DNA from: Solibacteraceae bacterium
GTDB taxonomy: Bacteria > Acidobacteriota > Terriglobia > Bryobacterales > Bryobacteraceae
NCBI GenBank assembly: GCA_021324015.1
Contig: JAJPJX010000158.1
Span: 20,064 to 84,063, forward strand
DNA length: 64,000 nucleotides
Direction of reading: 5' to 3'
Position 1 is the first letter of the stretch; each line of letters starts with the position of its first letter. Position numbers and translations under genes: made by a program. The notes beneath the pieces were generated by a model that searched no databases, had not been told where the DNA came from, and was given only the letters and a program-made list of their open reading frames with translations. Of the stretch, positions 34,368 to 43,085 are shown in pieces.

Positions 34368-35261
34368 GTGAGCGCCGTACATTCCGCCGCGGCTCTTGAG
34401 TTGATCAGGCTCACTCCGCTCATGGAGCGCACCACGGGACGGCCGGAGGTTCAGGTGGCGCTGATTGATGGGCCCGTCGCCATGAGCCATCCCGAACTGG
34501 AAATCCAGCATATCCGCGAAGTCAGCGGAATCCGGCCGGGCGCCTGCGCTCTCGCCGACAGCGCGGCTTGCATGCACGGAACGTTCGTGGCAGGCATCCT
34601 CAGCGCGAAACGGGGGAGCACGGCGCCGGCGATCGCTCCGGATTGCACACTGCTGGTTCGTCCGATATTCAGCGAAACGCCACCGCTCAATGGGCAGATG
34701 CCCAGCGCAGCCCCGCAGGAACTCGCGGAAGCCATCGTCGATTGCGTGAAGGCCGGCGCACGGGTGCTCAACCTGAGCGCGGCTCTCGCCGGGCCCTCCT
34801 CCAACGGCGAACGCGAACTGATCCTGGCGCTGGACTTCGCGGCCTCTCGCGGCGCTGTCACGGTCGCCGCCGCGGGAAACCAGGGAACGCTGGGAAGTTC
34901 CGCCATCACGCGGCATCCCTGGGTGATTCCTGTTGGGGCCTGTGATATGCGCGGCAAGCCCATCGGGGAGTCGAACCTGGGAAGCTCCATCGGGAGGCGC
35001 GGGCTGATCGCGCCGGGCCAAAACATCACCAGCCTCAGTACGAATGGAAGATCACGAGTCTTTGGTGGAACCAGCGCGGCGGCGCCTTTTGTGACAGGGA
35101 CCATCGCGCTGCTCTGGTCGGAGTTTCCGGAGGCGAGCGCCGCCGAGGTGAAATCCGCTTTGATCCTGGCCGGCGGGGCTCGCCGCAGGACGGTGGTTCC
35201 ACCGGTCCTGGATGCCGCGGCCGCATCGCGGACCCTGGCTGCCTCGCGAGCAGGACGGTGA
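34368..35261 (+). CDS. Subtilisin-like serine protease, PatA/PatG-like
   Basis: From the GTG at 34368 the protein has 297 residues and no signal peptide, so it should be cytoplasmic. The S8 triad is complete: Asp34 in QVALIDGPV, His70 in CMHGTFVAGI, Ser236 in FGGTSAAAPFVTG, and oxyanion Asn171 in VAAAGNQG. The DGPV and APDCTLLVRPIF segments and the short length resemble the protease domains of cyanobactin-maturation enzymes PatA/PatG rather than secreted subtilases. It has no prodomain. A TTG three bases upstream is an alternative start; GAGAGGA precedes both. It is the first gene of the candidate peptide-maturation locus. Confidence 0.85.
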   Translation: MSAVHSAAALELIRLTPLMERTTGRPEVQVALIDGPVAMSHPELEIQHIREVSGIRPGACALADSAACMHGTFVAGILSAKRGSTAPAIAPDCTLLVRPIFSETPPLNGQMPSAAPQELAEAIVDCVKAGARVLNLSAALAGPSSNGERELILALDFAASRGAVTVAAAGNQGTLGSSAITRHPWVIPVGACDMRGKPIGESNLGSSIGRRGLIAPGQNITSLSTNGRSRVFGGTSAAAPFVTGTIALLWSEFPEASAAEVKSALILAGGARRRTVVPPVLDAAAASRTLAASRAGR

Positions 35262-35268
35262 GCACGCC

Positions 35269-35463
35269 ATGAAGAAGAGGCCTGCGACGCAAAGGGCTGA
35301 GCGCCAGCCGTATCAGGTTCGTCTACCGGGTTTTCTCATCAAGGAGGAGACCGGCCTGGGGGACGCAGTCAAGCGCGCTACTTACGCAATGGGAATCAAG
35401 CCCTGCGGCGGCTGCGAGAGACGCGCTTCCGCCCTCAACCGCTGGCTGGTTTTTTCCCGTTAA
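35269..35463 (+). CDS. Small LPGF/CGGC peptide, 64 residues
   Basis: This small basic protein has VRLPGFLIKEETGLGD in its N-terminal half and KPCGGCERRASALNRW near the end. The CGGC-x-x-R-A-x-x-L-N-R-W block looks conserved-family-like; I have seen similar short bacterial proteins but know of no experimental function. The ATG lies seven bases after the protease stop codon, so it is part of the same transcript. The LPGF tetrapeptide recurs in the Cys-rich peptide at the end of the locus. It could be a precursor, a chaperone or a leader-recognition element. Confidence 0.7.
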   Translation: MKKRPATQRAERQPYQVRLPGFLIKEETGLGDAVKRATYAMGIKPCGGCERRASALNRWLVFSR

Positions 35464-35501
35464 TCGCTACCGTGAGGACGTTCACATAGAGGAGGCACGT
35501 T

Positions 35502-36407
35502 ATGGAAGCGGAAACTAAAGAAAATTCGCAGACGCAAACAACTCCCGCCGTGACTGCGACAGTCGCCGGCAGCAGGCTTTCGCCGCAGGCATGCCCGACC
35601 TGCGGAACTGCACCAGCCGCCCACGGTGCGCCAGATCCAACTTCCTGGGTATACGCTATCGGCCACATCGAGGCCCGGTTCCCGACCATCTCCGTGGAAA
35701 AAGAGTTCGCGCAGGTGGCGGGCCGGGACAAGACCGCCGGGCTCACCGACCGGCAGGCGTTTCACGCCGTTCTTTCCAGATCCGAGAACCGCTACCTGGT
35801 TCGACAACTCTGCTGGGTAATGACCGTGGAAGGGCTGGAGACGTACCTGCTGCGGCCCCGTGACCCGGGGGATTACGACCTGCTGGCGGGAACCATACGG
35901 CCCAACCCCAGCCCCCTCGATCTGGACGTCGTGATCGGCATCCGCGGGCCCATCGCTCCGCCGGAGATGTGCAACGGTTTGATGATCCCGATCGTGACCT
36001 TCGACCAGATTTATTCCTTCGACCGTGACGTTCTCATCAAAGCGATTCCCAAACCGGAGAAGACTTCCGCCAAGGACTTCGCGCCCGCGGCGGAGGAGCT
36101 GTTCGACCGCATCATGTACATGACCGACAACGCCGGCGCAACGGACGAACACCGCACCCTGAACTATCTCGCAGTTCGCTACCCGGCCATCTACGGCAAA
36201 GCGGCCGAGTATTTCGCGCAGAACTGTTCACTCACGGCCGTGGACGTACAAACGTCGACGCTCAGCGGCACGCGAAAAGTGCTGGAAGTGATCTTTTCCT
36301 TCACCAACCGCACTACAGACGTGCTGGACAAGTGCTTTGTGCGCGTCGACGCGACCGATGAGTTTCCCTTCCTCGTCACCAAGATATCGCCGTACTATGC
36401 CCGATGA
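35502..36407 (+). CDS. PatG-domain-like protein (non-protease partner), 301 residues
   Basis: The N-terminal 30 residues are disordered (Thr/Gln/Ala rich), followed by CPTCG (31-35), a possible zinc knuckle. The main domain (about 48-295) has WVYAIGHIEARFP, VRQLCWVMTVEGLETYLLRP, VIGIRGPIAPPEMCNGL and IPIVTFDQIYSFDRDVLI. The order and character of these blocks resemble the domain that follows the protease in cyanobactin PatA/PatG (there: VYALG..., LIWTLNLD...YAI..., NGQ-VPVI...MYSW). In those proteins the function is not fully known. Here it is a separate protein next to the protease. GAGGAGG precedes the ATG. The family call is by eye and should be tested. Confidence 0.65.
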   Translation: MEAETKENSQTQTTPAVTATVAGSRLSPQACPTCGTAPAAHGAPDPTSWVYAIGHIEARFPTISVEKEFAQVAGRDKTAGLTDRQAFHAVLSRSENRYLVRQLCWVMTVEGLETYLLRPRDPGDYDLLAGTIRPNPSPLDLDVVIGIRGPIAPPEMCNGLMIPIVTFDQIYSFDRDVLIKAIPKPEKTSAKDFAPAAEELFDRIMYMTDNAGATDEHRTLNYLAVRYPAIYGKAAEYFAQNCSLTAVDVQTSTLSGTRKVLEVIFSFTNRTTDVLDKCFVRVDATDEFPFLVTKISPYYAR

Positions 36408-36412
36408 GTATA

Positions 36413-36474
36413 ACCAAACAGGGGGGCCGACGTTACGGAGATACCGGGATTTCTCGCGGGCGCCTCCGTTTGGT
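36413..36474 (+). terminator. Long inverted repeat after the PatG-like gene
   Basis: ACCAAAC (36413-36419) pairs with GTTTGGT (36468-36474), extended inwards by partial G/C pairing (GGGGGGCC against GGGCGCC). It lies between the PatG-like gene and the Cys-rich peptide gene and could separate their expression. Confidence 0.4.
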
Positions 36475-36624
36475 CATGCGAACCGGCGATGCCGCGTGAC
36501 CAGCGCACGCGGCGGTGCAATGTTCGCGACGGCGGAGTTACTTTGGCCGGCACGTGCATAGCGATAACTAAGCGGGCTATACAGAGTCAGGTTCCGTCAA
36601 CTAACAAAGAGCGAGGTGTATACA

Positions 36625-36951
36625 ATGGCGTTACCAGGGTTTACCGCGGAAGCGGGCGTTTATCTTTCCCACGGGCAATATAGAGCCGTGATGGGCGGTG
36701 CGGGTGCTGCCGGGCTTGTACCAGCACTTCCGAGCTGTGCGGCTTGTGAATCGATTTGCGACAAGTGTTTCGATTGCCTCGACTCGGGAAAGCCGATGTC
36801 CAAGTGCCCCCCGTGCCGTGTGTGTTCACATTGCGGATCCTGCGGGACGGGAGGAGGCGGAGGGGGGAGCCTCTTGTGCTGCGAGTTTTTGCAGAATCCG
36901 AACCCCGGGTTCAATTGTAACTGGTGCGGCCCCGAACCGTTTCCACTTTAG
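36625..36951 (+). CDS. Cys-rich peptide with LPGFTAEA N-terminus (possible modified-peptide precursor)
   Basis: The 108-residue protein starts MALPGFTAEAGVYLSHGQYR. About 20 residues later it becomes Gly/Ala-rich, then carries 14 cysteines in the last 70 residues, mostly as Cys-X2-Cys (CAAC, CDKC, CPPC, CRVC, CSHC, CGSC), a Gly run, a CC pair and a Pro-rich end. There is no signal peptide. An N-terminal conserved block followed by a variable Cys-rich part is the layout of a leader and core peptide, but such small proteins could also bind metal. GAGCGAGG lies before the ATG. The stop overlaps that of the RND gene on the other strand by three bases. Confidence 0.75.
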   Translation: MALPGFTAEAGVYLSHGQYRAVMGGAGAAGLVPALPSCAACESICDKCFDCLDSGKPMSKCPPCRVCSHCGSCGTGGGGGGSLLCCEFLQNPNPGFNCNWCGPEPFPL

Positions 36952-39900
36952 GGCAAGCCGGGCCGAGAGAAGCCATTCGCGGGCTCGAAATCCCCCCAGC
37001 GCAGGGCCAGGGCGGGCAGCACCAGCAGATTCAGCAGCGTGGAGGTGACGAGGCCGCCCAGGATCACGGCGGCCATGGGGCCTTCGATCTCGCGGCCCGG
37101 CTCGCCGCTGCCGAGGGCCAGCGGCAGCAGCCCCAAGGCGGTGACCAGCGCGGTCATGAGGATGGGCACCAGGCGTTCGGAAGCGCCGCGTAGTGCGGCC
37201 TCCAGGCCCCAGGCGACGCTTTCTTCGCGCACCAGGTGCTGGTAGTGCGAAAGCAGCATGATCGAGTTGCGCGTGGTGATGCCGAACAGCGTAACGAAGC
37301 CCACCAGGGACCCCACCGTCATCCAGCCGCCGGTGACAAAGACCGCGAGCACGCCGCCAACCAGGGCGAAAGGCAGGTTGAGCAGCACCAAGAGCAGGTT
37401 GCGGAGATTGCCGAAGACCACGGCCAGAAGCAGCACGATGCCTACGGCGGCCATGCCGGAGGAGAGCAGGATCTCGCGCTGGGCGGCGGAGCGAGCCTGG
37501 GCCGCGCCGGTGAAGACCGGGTAAACGCCCGCGGGAAATTGCACTCGGGACACGACCCGCCGTCGTGCCTCCTCCACGAAGGAGGTCAGATCGCGCCCGC
37601 GCACGTCGCAGGTGACGGCCTGACGGCGGCGGGCGCCATCGTGCAGGATCATGAAGCGGCCGGCGCCTTCCTCCACGTCGGCCAGTTGGGCGAGCGGCAG
37701 GCGCATACCCGCGCCGTTGGAGAGCAGGAGCCCGCCCACGCCTTCCGGGTCGTGCCGCGCGGCGTCCGCCAGGATCACTGCCACGTCGGAGACGCGGCCG
37801 GCCTCGTAGACCTGGGCCACCACGGATCCCTGGTAGGCAGTCTCCACGCCCTCCAGCACGTCCACGGGGCGAAAACCGAACTGCCGCAGTCGCTCCGGGC
37901 GGAGGCGCACGATGATCTGGGGCGCCCCGGGCGGCGACTCGACCTGCACGTCCGCGGCGCCGCGCACCCCGGCGACCGCCTGCGCCACTTCGCGAGCCTT
38001 GCGGTCCAGCAGGTCCAGGTCGTCGCCGAAGATTTTGATCACCACCTGCGCGGTGACGCCGGAGATGGTCTCTTCGATGCGCTCGGCCAGAAATTCGCGG
38101 ATGGCAAAGGACACGCCCGGAAATTTGACCAGGGCCGCGCGAATCTCGTCCTCCACGCCCTCGGCTTCCTCGCCTGCGAGAGGCTGAAGCTCCACGTGGA
38201 TCTCGCTGTAGTGCGTGCCCCAGGTGTCGTCGGCCTTTTCGGCGCGGCCGATCTGCTGGGCCACCGAGAGGATGTGCGGATTGCGCAGGAGTTCGCGAGT
38301 GACCTGCGCGCCCAGGCGGCGGGTCTCCTCCAGGGAGGTGCCCGGCACCGAGGACATATGCACGATGAAGTGGCCTTCGCGCAGGTCCGGCAGAAACGCG
38401 CCACCCAGGTACGGCACGGTGGTGAGCGCGGCCGCGCAGAGGACCAGGGCGCCGGCCAGCATCTCTACGGGGCGGCGCATGGCGGCCTGCATCAGGCGCC
38501 GGTAGACCTGCTTGAGGGCCGTGACGAAGCGCGGCTCGCGGGCTTGGCCGGCGGCGCGGGCGAGCATCAGGCTGCACAGCGCGGGGGTGAGCGTAAGGGC
38601 CACCCCCAGGGAGGCCAGGATGGCCAGCACATACGCCAGCGCCAGCGGGGCGAACAGGCGGCCTTGCACGCCCGACATGGTGAGCACCGGCAGAAACACC
38701 AGGGCCACTACGAAGGTGGCGTACACCACGGCGCTGCGCACTTCCAGGGAAGCCTCCAGCACCACCCGGAAGACGGGGCGCGGCTGTGGGCCGGCGCGAT
38801 TCTCGCGCAGGCGGCGGAAGATGTTTTCCACGTCGATGATGGCGTCGTCCACCACCTCGCCGATGGCGATTGCCAGGCCGCCCAGCGTGAGCGTGTTCAG
38901 GCTGACGCCCATGCGGTCCAGCACCGCGATGGCCACCAGCAGCGAGACCGGGATGGCGGTGAGGGAGATGAACGCAGTGCGCGCGTTGAACAGGAACAGG
39001 AACAACACCGCGGCTACCAGGATGCCGCCCAGCAGCAGAGAATGGCCAATGTTGCGGATGGAAACCTGGATGAAATTCGCGGGGCGGAACAGCCGGGGGT
39101 AGAGCGTGATTTGGGAGGCGGCCACCGCGGGGGCGACTTCGGCCAGCGCCTGTTCGAGGGCCGCGGTCACATCCAGGGTGTTGGCGCGGAACTGGCTGGA
39201 GACCACCAGCATCACGCCAGGCTGCCCGTTGATGGCGGCATCGCCGATGCGCGGCTCGGGAGCCTCGACGACACGCGCCACGTCGCCCAGGCGGACGGTC
39301 ATGCCGCCGGCGGCGCGCAGCGTGGCGCCCGCCAGCGATGCGGGGCTGAGCGACTGGCCTTCGGTGCGCAGCACGATGCGCTGCTGCGGGGTCTCGACGA
39401 ATCCGGCGCCGCGCACACCGGTGGAGGCGCGCGCCGCGGCCAGCACGTCGTTGATGGAGAGTCCCCAGGCCGCCAGGCGGTCCGGCGCCACCTGCACCTG
39501 CAACTGCCGCACTTCGCCGCCGAACACCACCACCTTCGCCACGCCGGGCACGGCCAGCAGGCGCGGGCGCAGGGTCCAGTCGGCGAAAGTGCGCAGCTCC
39601 ATCAGGGAGCGCGTGCGCGAGGTCAGCCCCAGGGCCAGCACCATGCTGGCCGCGCTGGTGAGCGGCGCCATGGCCGGTGCGCTCACCTCGGCGGGTATTT
39701 GCGCGGCAGCCTCGGCCAGACGCTCGCCGACCACCTGGCGCGCGCGGAAGATGTCGGTGTCTTCCTGGAAGACGACGGTGACCACGGAGAGACCCTGGAT
39801 GGACTGCGAGCGGATGGAATCCAGGCCGGCTACGCCATTGACGGAAGATTCCACCGGACGGGTGACGAGTTGCTCGACCTCCTCCGGGGAGAGGCCCGGA

Positions 39901-40058
39901 GCTTCGGTCTGGATGACCACCTCCGGCGGCGCGAACTCCGGATAGACATCGTACTTGGCGTGCAAGGTGGCGTAAATGCCGTAGATCACCGCCAGGCAGG
40001 CCAGCGCGACGACCACGCCGCGGAAGCGCAGGGAGAACTCCACCAGGCGGCGCAGCAT
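36948..40058 (-). CDS. RND efflux transporter, heavy-metal (CzcA/CusA) type
   Basis: The 1036-residue protein, starting MLRRLVEFSLRFRGVV, has the RND layout: TM1 at the N-terminus, two large periplasmic loops, TM2-6 with GGLAIAIGEVVDDAIIDVEN in TM4 (the acidic proton-relay segment), a second half repeating this, and about 12 TM segments in all. It exports metal ions or organic compounds from the periplasm or cytoplasm through TolC. The gene follows its adaptor with a TAATG overlap and the whole RND operon reads leftwards. Confidence 0.95.
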   Translation of the reverse strand: MLRRLVEFSLRFRGVVVALACLAVIYGIYATLHAKYDVYPEFAPPEVVIQTEAPGLSPEEVEQLVTRPVESSVNGVAGLDSIRSQSIQGLSVVTVVFQEDTDIFRARQVVGERLAEAAAQIPAEVSAPAMAPLTSAASMVLALGLTSRTRSLMELRTFADWTLRPRLLAVPGVAKVVVFGGEVRQLQVQVAPDRLAAWGLSINDVLAAARASTGVRGAGFVETPQQRIVLRTEGQSLSPASLAGATLRAAGGMTVRLGDVARVVEAPEPRIGDAAINGQPGVMLVVSSQFRANTLDVTAALEQALAEVAPAVAASQITLYPRLFRPANFIQVSIRNIGHSLLLGGILVAAVLFLFLFNARTAFISLTAIPVSLLVAIAVLDRMGVSLNTLTLGGLAIAIGEVVDDAIIDVENIFRRLRENRAGPQPRPVFRVVLEASLEVRSAVVYATFVVALVFLPVLTMSGVQGRLFAPLALAYVLAILASLGVALTLTPALCSLMLARAAGQAREPRFVTALKQVYRRLMQAAMRRPVEMLAGALVLCAAALTTVPYLGGAFLPDLREGHFIVHMSSVPGTSLEETRRLGAQVTRELLRNPHILSVAQQIGRAEKADDTWGTHYSEIHVELQPLAGEEAEGVEDEIRAALVKFPGVSFAIREFLAERIEETISGVTAQVVIKIFGDDLDLLDRKAREVAQAVAGVRGAADVQVESPPGAPQIIVRLRPERLRQFGFRPVDVLEGVETAYQGSVVAQVYEAGRVSDVAVILADAARHDPEGVGGLLLSNGAGMRLPLAQLADVEEGAGRFMILHDGARRRQAVTCDVRGRDLTSFVEEARRRVVSRVQFPAGVYPVFTGAAQARSAAQREILLSSGMAAVGIVLLLAVVFGNLRNLLLVLLNLPFALVGGVLAVFVTGGWMTVGSLVGFVTLFGITTRNSIMLLSHYQHLVREESVAWGLEAALRGASERLVPILMTALVTALGLLPLALGSGEPGREIEGPMAAVILGGLVTSTLLNLLVLPALALRWGDFEPANGFSRPGLP

Positions 40059-41317
40059 TATTCGGGGTTTTCCTCGCCCACCTGGATCTGGAACTTGAAT
40101 TCCTCGGAGAGCAGGGTCTGCGCGCCGGCCACCACCACGCGCGTGCCAGGGGGCGGCGCGGCGGCGGACCAGCCGCCGTCGCGCAGATCTTCGGGCGGGA
40201 CTTCGCGGCGCGCGAAGCGGTCGCCGGAGAGCTGGAGATAGACCCAGATGCGGCCCTGGTAGCGCAGCAGGGCGGCGCGCGGAACCGCCACGCCCCGGCG
40301 GCGCGCGCCCGCGAGCGGGAGGAAGGCGGTGACGGCGGCGCCGGGGCGCAGGGAGCGACCGGAATCCGAGAGGCGGAAGAGAAAGCCGCGGCCCTGCGTC
40401 AGCGGATCGATGGCGGGCGCGAGCGCCACCAGCCGGGCCGTGACGGGATGGTCTTCCTCGCCGAAAGCCACGACGCGGGCGGAGGGCGGCGCATCCGGTA
40501 GGCGCTCGCCGGCGGGCACGTACACGCGGGCGAGCAGGCCGTCGAAGCGGGCCAGGCGCAGCAGAGGCTGGCCTGCTTCCACGGATTCTCCGGGCTGGGC
40601 CACCAGTTCCACCACCTGGCCGCCGCGCGCGGCGCGCAGGGGCGCGGAGGCCGCCGGGCCGCTGGCCGAGGCGAGAGAAGCTTCGAGCAGGCGTGCGTTG
40701 CGGCTGGCCGCGGTGAGGCGCGCTTCTTCGCCTTTCCAACGGGCCTCGGCCTCCTCGACAGCGCGGTCGGACATGTTGCGGTTGTCGGCGTTGAGAGTGC
40801 GGGCGCGGTGGTAGGCGGCCTGGGCGGCGGCCGCCGAGGCGCGCGAGGCCTCCACGTCGGCGCGGGCCACGGCCAGCCGCTCGGTGAGGTTCACGCGCTC
40901 GGCGGGGGCCAAGCGCGGCTCGATGGAGCCGATCAGGTCGCCGTCACCCAGGGTCTGCCCCAGGGCCGGCCAAGCGTGGCTGGCGGCGAGTTGCAGCGTG
41001 CCAGCCACAGGCGCGCGCACCACGAAGCTGCGCGCGGGGTCTTCCTCCAGGCGGCCGTAGGCGGCTACTTCCGGCGCCAGCCAGGCTGCCTGGAGCGGAC
41101 GGGTTTCGAGACCGATGCGTTGTTGGGTGGCGGGCTCCAAGCGGAGTACGGTCTCGCCCGCGGCGGTGCGCGAGAGGCGCGCGGCGCTCCGGATGGGCTG
41201 CTCCCCGCGCTCTTCTTCGGCGCGCGCGCCGCGGCGGGCCTGGAAGGCCCCCACCAGCAGGGCTGTCAGACCAGCGGCGGCGGCCGCGGCCAGGCCCCAG
41301 CGCCAGGCGCGCTTCAT
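40058..41317 (-). CDS. RND periplasmic adaptor (membrane fusion protein)
   Basis: The 419-residue protein has an N-terminal membrane anchor (WGLAAAAAAGLTALLVG), a lipoyl/barrel-sandwich half (VRAPVAGTLQLAASHAWPALGQTL and, after the hairpin, APLRAARGGQVVELVAQPGESVEAGQPLLRLA), a long alpha-hairpin rich in Ala (about 155-220), and C-terminal beta and membrane-proximal domains. It links the RND pump to the outer-membrane channel. Its stop overlaps the pump start, and its start overlaps the TolC stop. Confidence 0.93.
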   Translation of the reverse strand: MKRAWRWGLAAAAAAGLTALLVGAFQARRGARAEEERGEQPIRSAARLSRTAAGETVLRLEPATQQRIGLETRPLQAAWLAPEVAAYGRLEEDPARSFVVRAPVAGTLQLAASHAWPALGQTLGDGDLIGSIEPRLAPAERVNLTERLAVARADVEASRASAAAAQAAYHRARTLNADNRNMSDRAVEEAEARWKGEEARLTAASRNARLLEASLASASGPAASAPLRAARGGQVVELVAQPGESVEAGQPLLRLARFDGLLARVYVPAGERLPDAPPSARVVAFGEEDHPVTARLVALAPAIDPLTQGRGFLFRLSDSGRSLRPGAAVTAFLPLAGARRRGVAVPRAALLRYQGRIWVYLQLSGDRFARREVPPEDLRDGGWSAAAPPPGTRVVVAGAQTLLSEEFKFQIQVGEENPE

Positions 41318-42621
41318 TGTCCGGCGCCTCCTTCGAGCGGCTGACCGACAGCGTTTTCGAGCGCTCCGAGGGCGGTTTCAGCGCGGCGCAGGGCGTCGAG
41401 TTCAGCGCGCGCGCCGGCTAGGCGCTCGAGGCGCACGCCCGCCAGCGCCAGGCGGTCTTCTTCGCCCGCGCGGACGGCGCGCAGCACGGCGCCTTCGCGC
41501 ACCTGCTGCAACTCGCGCAGGCGGCCAGCGGCTTCGGCCAGTTCGGCCAGCGCGCCGCGATAGGCGGCCACAGCCTGCTCCATCTCGCCGATAGCGCGGG
41601 CTTCGAGCGCCTCGCAACGGGCCTGGGCTTCGGCCCGATGCGCCTCGGCCTCCGCGATGGGCCCGCGGTTGCGGTTGAAGACCGGCACCGGGAACGAGGG
41701 CCCGAAGGCGATCTTGTGATGCCCCTCGTCGAAAGAATAGCCCGGGGTGAGCTGGATGTCGGGATACTGGCGGGCGACTTCGAGTTGCAGGGCGGCTTCC
41801 GCAGCGGCGTACTCGGCCAGGCTGCGGCGGATATCCAAGCGATTGAGCAAGCCGGCGCGCAACACGCGCGGCAGCGGCAGGGAGGCTTCGGCGGGCGGCG
41901 GTGGCAGGGAGGCGAAAGACGCTTGGGCCAGCGCGGCGGCTGGCAGGCCCAGGGCGGCGGCCAGCGCGGCCAGGCTTTCCGCGGCCTGTGTTTCGGCCGC
42001 ACGCGCCGCCACCTCGACGGAGAGCAGCCCGGCGCGCTCGCGGTCCACTTCGGGGCGGGCGATCTCGCCAACGCGCAGGCGGGCCTCGAGCAGTTCCACG
42101 GATTCGCGGCGCCGAGCGGCCTCATCGCGCAGCAGAACGAGCGAGCGGCGGGCCAGCAGGTGATCGAGCCAGGCCGCGCGCACGCGGCTGCGCACCCGCC
42201 AGGCGGTTTCCGCAACTTCCAGACGCGCCGCTTCGGCCTGCTTCTGCGCCGCCAGCGTGCGCCAGGCGCGCTTGCCGGCGGTTTCGATGGTGAACACCGG
42301 CTCGAAGTGCGCCACCACCGGAGATTCGGGCGAATCGGTGTAGCCGGCGCCCACCGAAATCGAGGGGTTGGGCTTGGCTGCGGCCGTAAGCACGGCGGCT
42401 TCGGCGGCGCGCAGGCGGGCGCGGGCCACGGCCAAGTCCGGACTGTTGGCGGCGGCCACCGCCGCGAGCGCCGGCAGGTCCAGCGAGGTTCCGGCGGGCT
42501 GGCGCAGAGTGCGGCTCCGGAACTCCCGCTCGATCTGCTCGGGCTGGAGCGGGTGGGCCTGATATTTCACGCAGCCGCAGCAGACCGCCAGCGCCAGCAG
42601 CGGAACTCCCACGCGACACAC
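41314..42621 (-). CDS. TolC-family outer-membrane efflux protein
   Basis: The 435-residue product starts with a signal sequence that has a cysteine-rich end (ALAVCCGC), so it may be a lipoprotein as many CusC/NodT proteins are. Two repeats of the OEP domain follow, with long Ala/Arg/Glu-rich helices and the characteristic ANSPDLAVARARLRAAE and TPGYSFDEGHHKIAFGPSFPVPVFNRNRG segments. Start is a GTG. It is the first gene of the RND operon. Confidence 0.93.
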   Translation of the reverse strand: MCRVGVPLLALAVCCGCVKYQAHPLQPEQIEREFRSRTLRQPAGTSLDLPALAAVAAANSPDLAVARARLRAAEAAVLTAAAKPNPSISVGAGYTDSPESPVVAHFEPVFTIETAGKRAWRTLAAQKQAEAARLEVAETAWRVRSRVRAAWLDHLLARRSLVLLRDEAARRRESVELLEARLRVGEIARPEVDRERAGLLSVEVAARAAETQAAESLAALAAALGLPAAALAQASFASLPPPPAEASLPLPRVLRAGLLNRLDIRRSLAEYAAAEAALQLEVARQYPDIQLTPGYSFDEGHHKIAFGPSFPVPVFNRNRGPIAEAEAHRAEAQARCEALEARAIGEMEQAVAAYRGALAELAEAAGRLRELQQVREGAVLRAVRAGEEDRLALAGVRLERLAGARAELDALRRAETALGALENAVGQPLEGGAGQ

Positions 42622-42780
42622 GCTCTACTTTACGGTCCGGAAGGGGACGGCAACGTGACGCGCAGATTACGATTTCGTCAGGGAAGGCGGCAGGGCGTGG
42701 CCGGTTCAGTTTGAGTTATGAAAAAAGCAACGCACGAACAAGATATAAAATAATCCTCAGCCTGCACCGACAAGCACCGC

Positions 42781-42809
42781 TTGCCGCCAAGTCAAGGTCC
42801 GTGTATACT
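42781..42809 (+). promoter_or_regulatory. Sigma70-type promoter of the low-GC protease cassette
   Basis: TTGCCG (42781-42786) and TATACT (42804-42809) are separated by exactly 17 bases. The predicted start point is near 42816-42817, three bases before an in-frame ATG at 42819, so a nearly leaderless start is an alternative for the first gene. Confidence 0.5.
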
Positions 42810-42905
42810 GATCTTGCAATGCTTTCCCGAGCAAGCATATCCAAGCAGCTACGCGACCCGCATCTGTCAGCGGATTCTGAGGCTAAAGATTTAATCGGAG
42901 AACGG

Positions 42906-43085
42906 ATGGATGGTGGCCCGTTATCGCCACACGAGCCAGAGCGCAAGAAAAACCCGGCCGCTGTCGCCCTCTCCCAGTTGGGAGCTTCCAAGGGTGGTTT
43001 GGCAAGGGCCGCCGCCTTGTCGGACCGAAAGCGGAAGATGATCGCTAAAAAGGCAGCGGAAGCCCGCTGGAGGGGTAGAGCCTGA
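42906..43085 (+). CDS. Small protein, KGGxARA type
   Basis: Taken from ATG 42906 (59 residues), which has GGAGAAC six bases before it; an ATG at 42819 would give 88 residues. The C-terminus AVALSQLGASKGGLARAAALSDRKRKMIAKKAAEARW has the Gly-Gly-x-Ala-Arg-Ala and AAEARW pattern of many short bacterial proteins of unknown role. The stop overlaps the start of the serine-protease gene (TGATG), so the two are coupled. Confidence 0.65.
   Translation: MDGGPLSPHEPERKKNPAAVALSQLGASKGGLARAAALSDRKRKMIAKKAAEARWRGRA

Noticed and set aside
34172..34399. 75-codon frame over the promoter and leader of the protease locus
   Set aside because: It overlaps the -35/-10 elements and the hairpins and has no ribosome site or family resemblance.
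37236..40241. Long plus-strand open frame antisense to the RND pump
   Set aside because: GC-rich coding DNA leaves long antisense frames; the pump on the minus strand is unambiguous.
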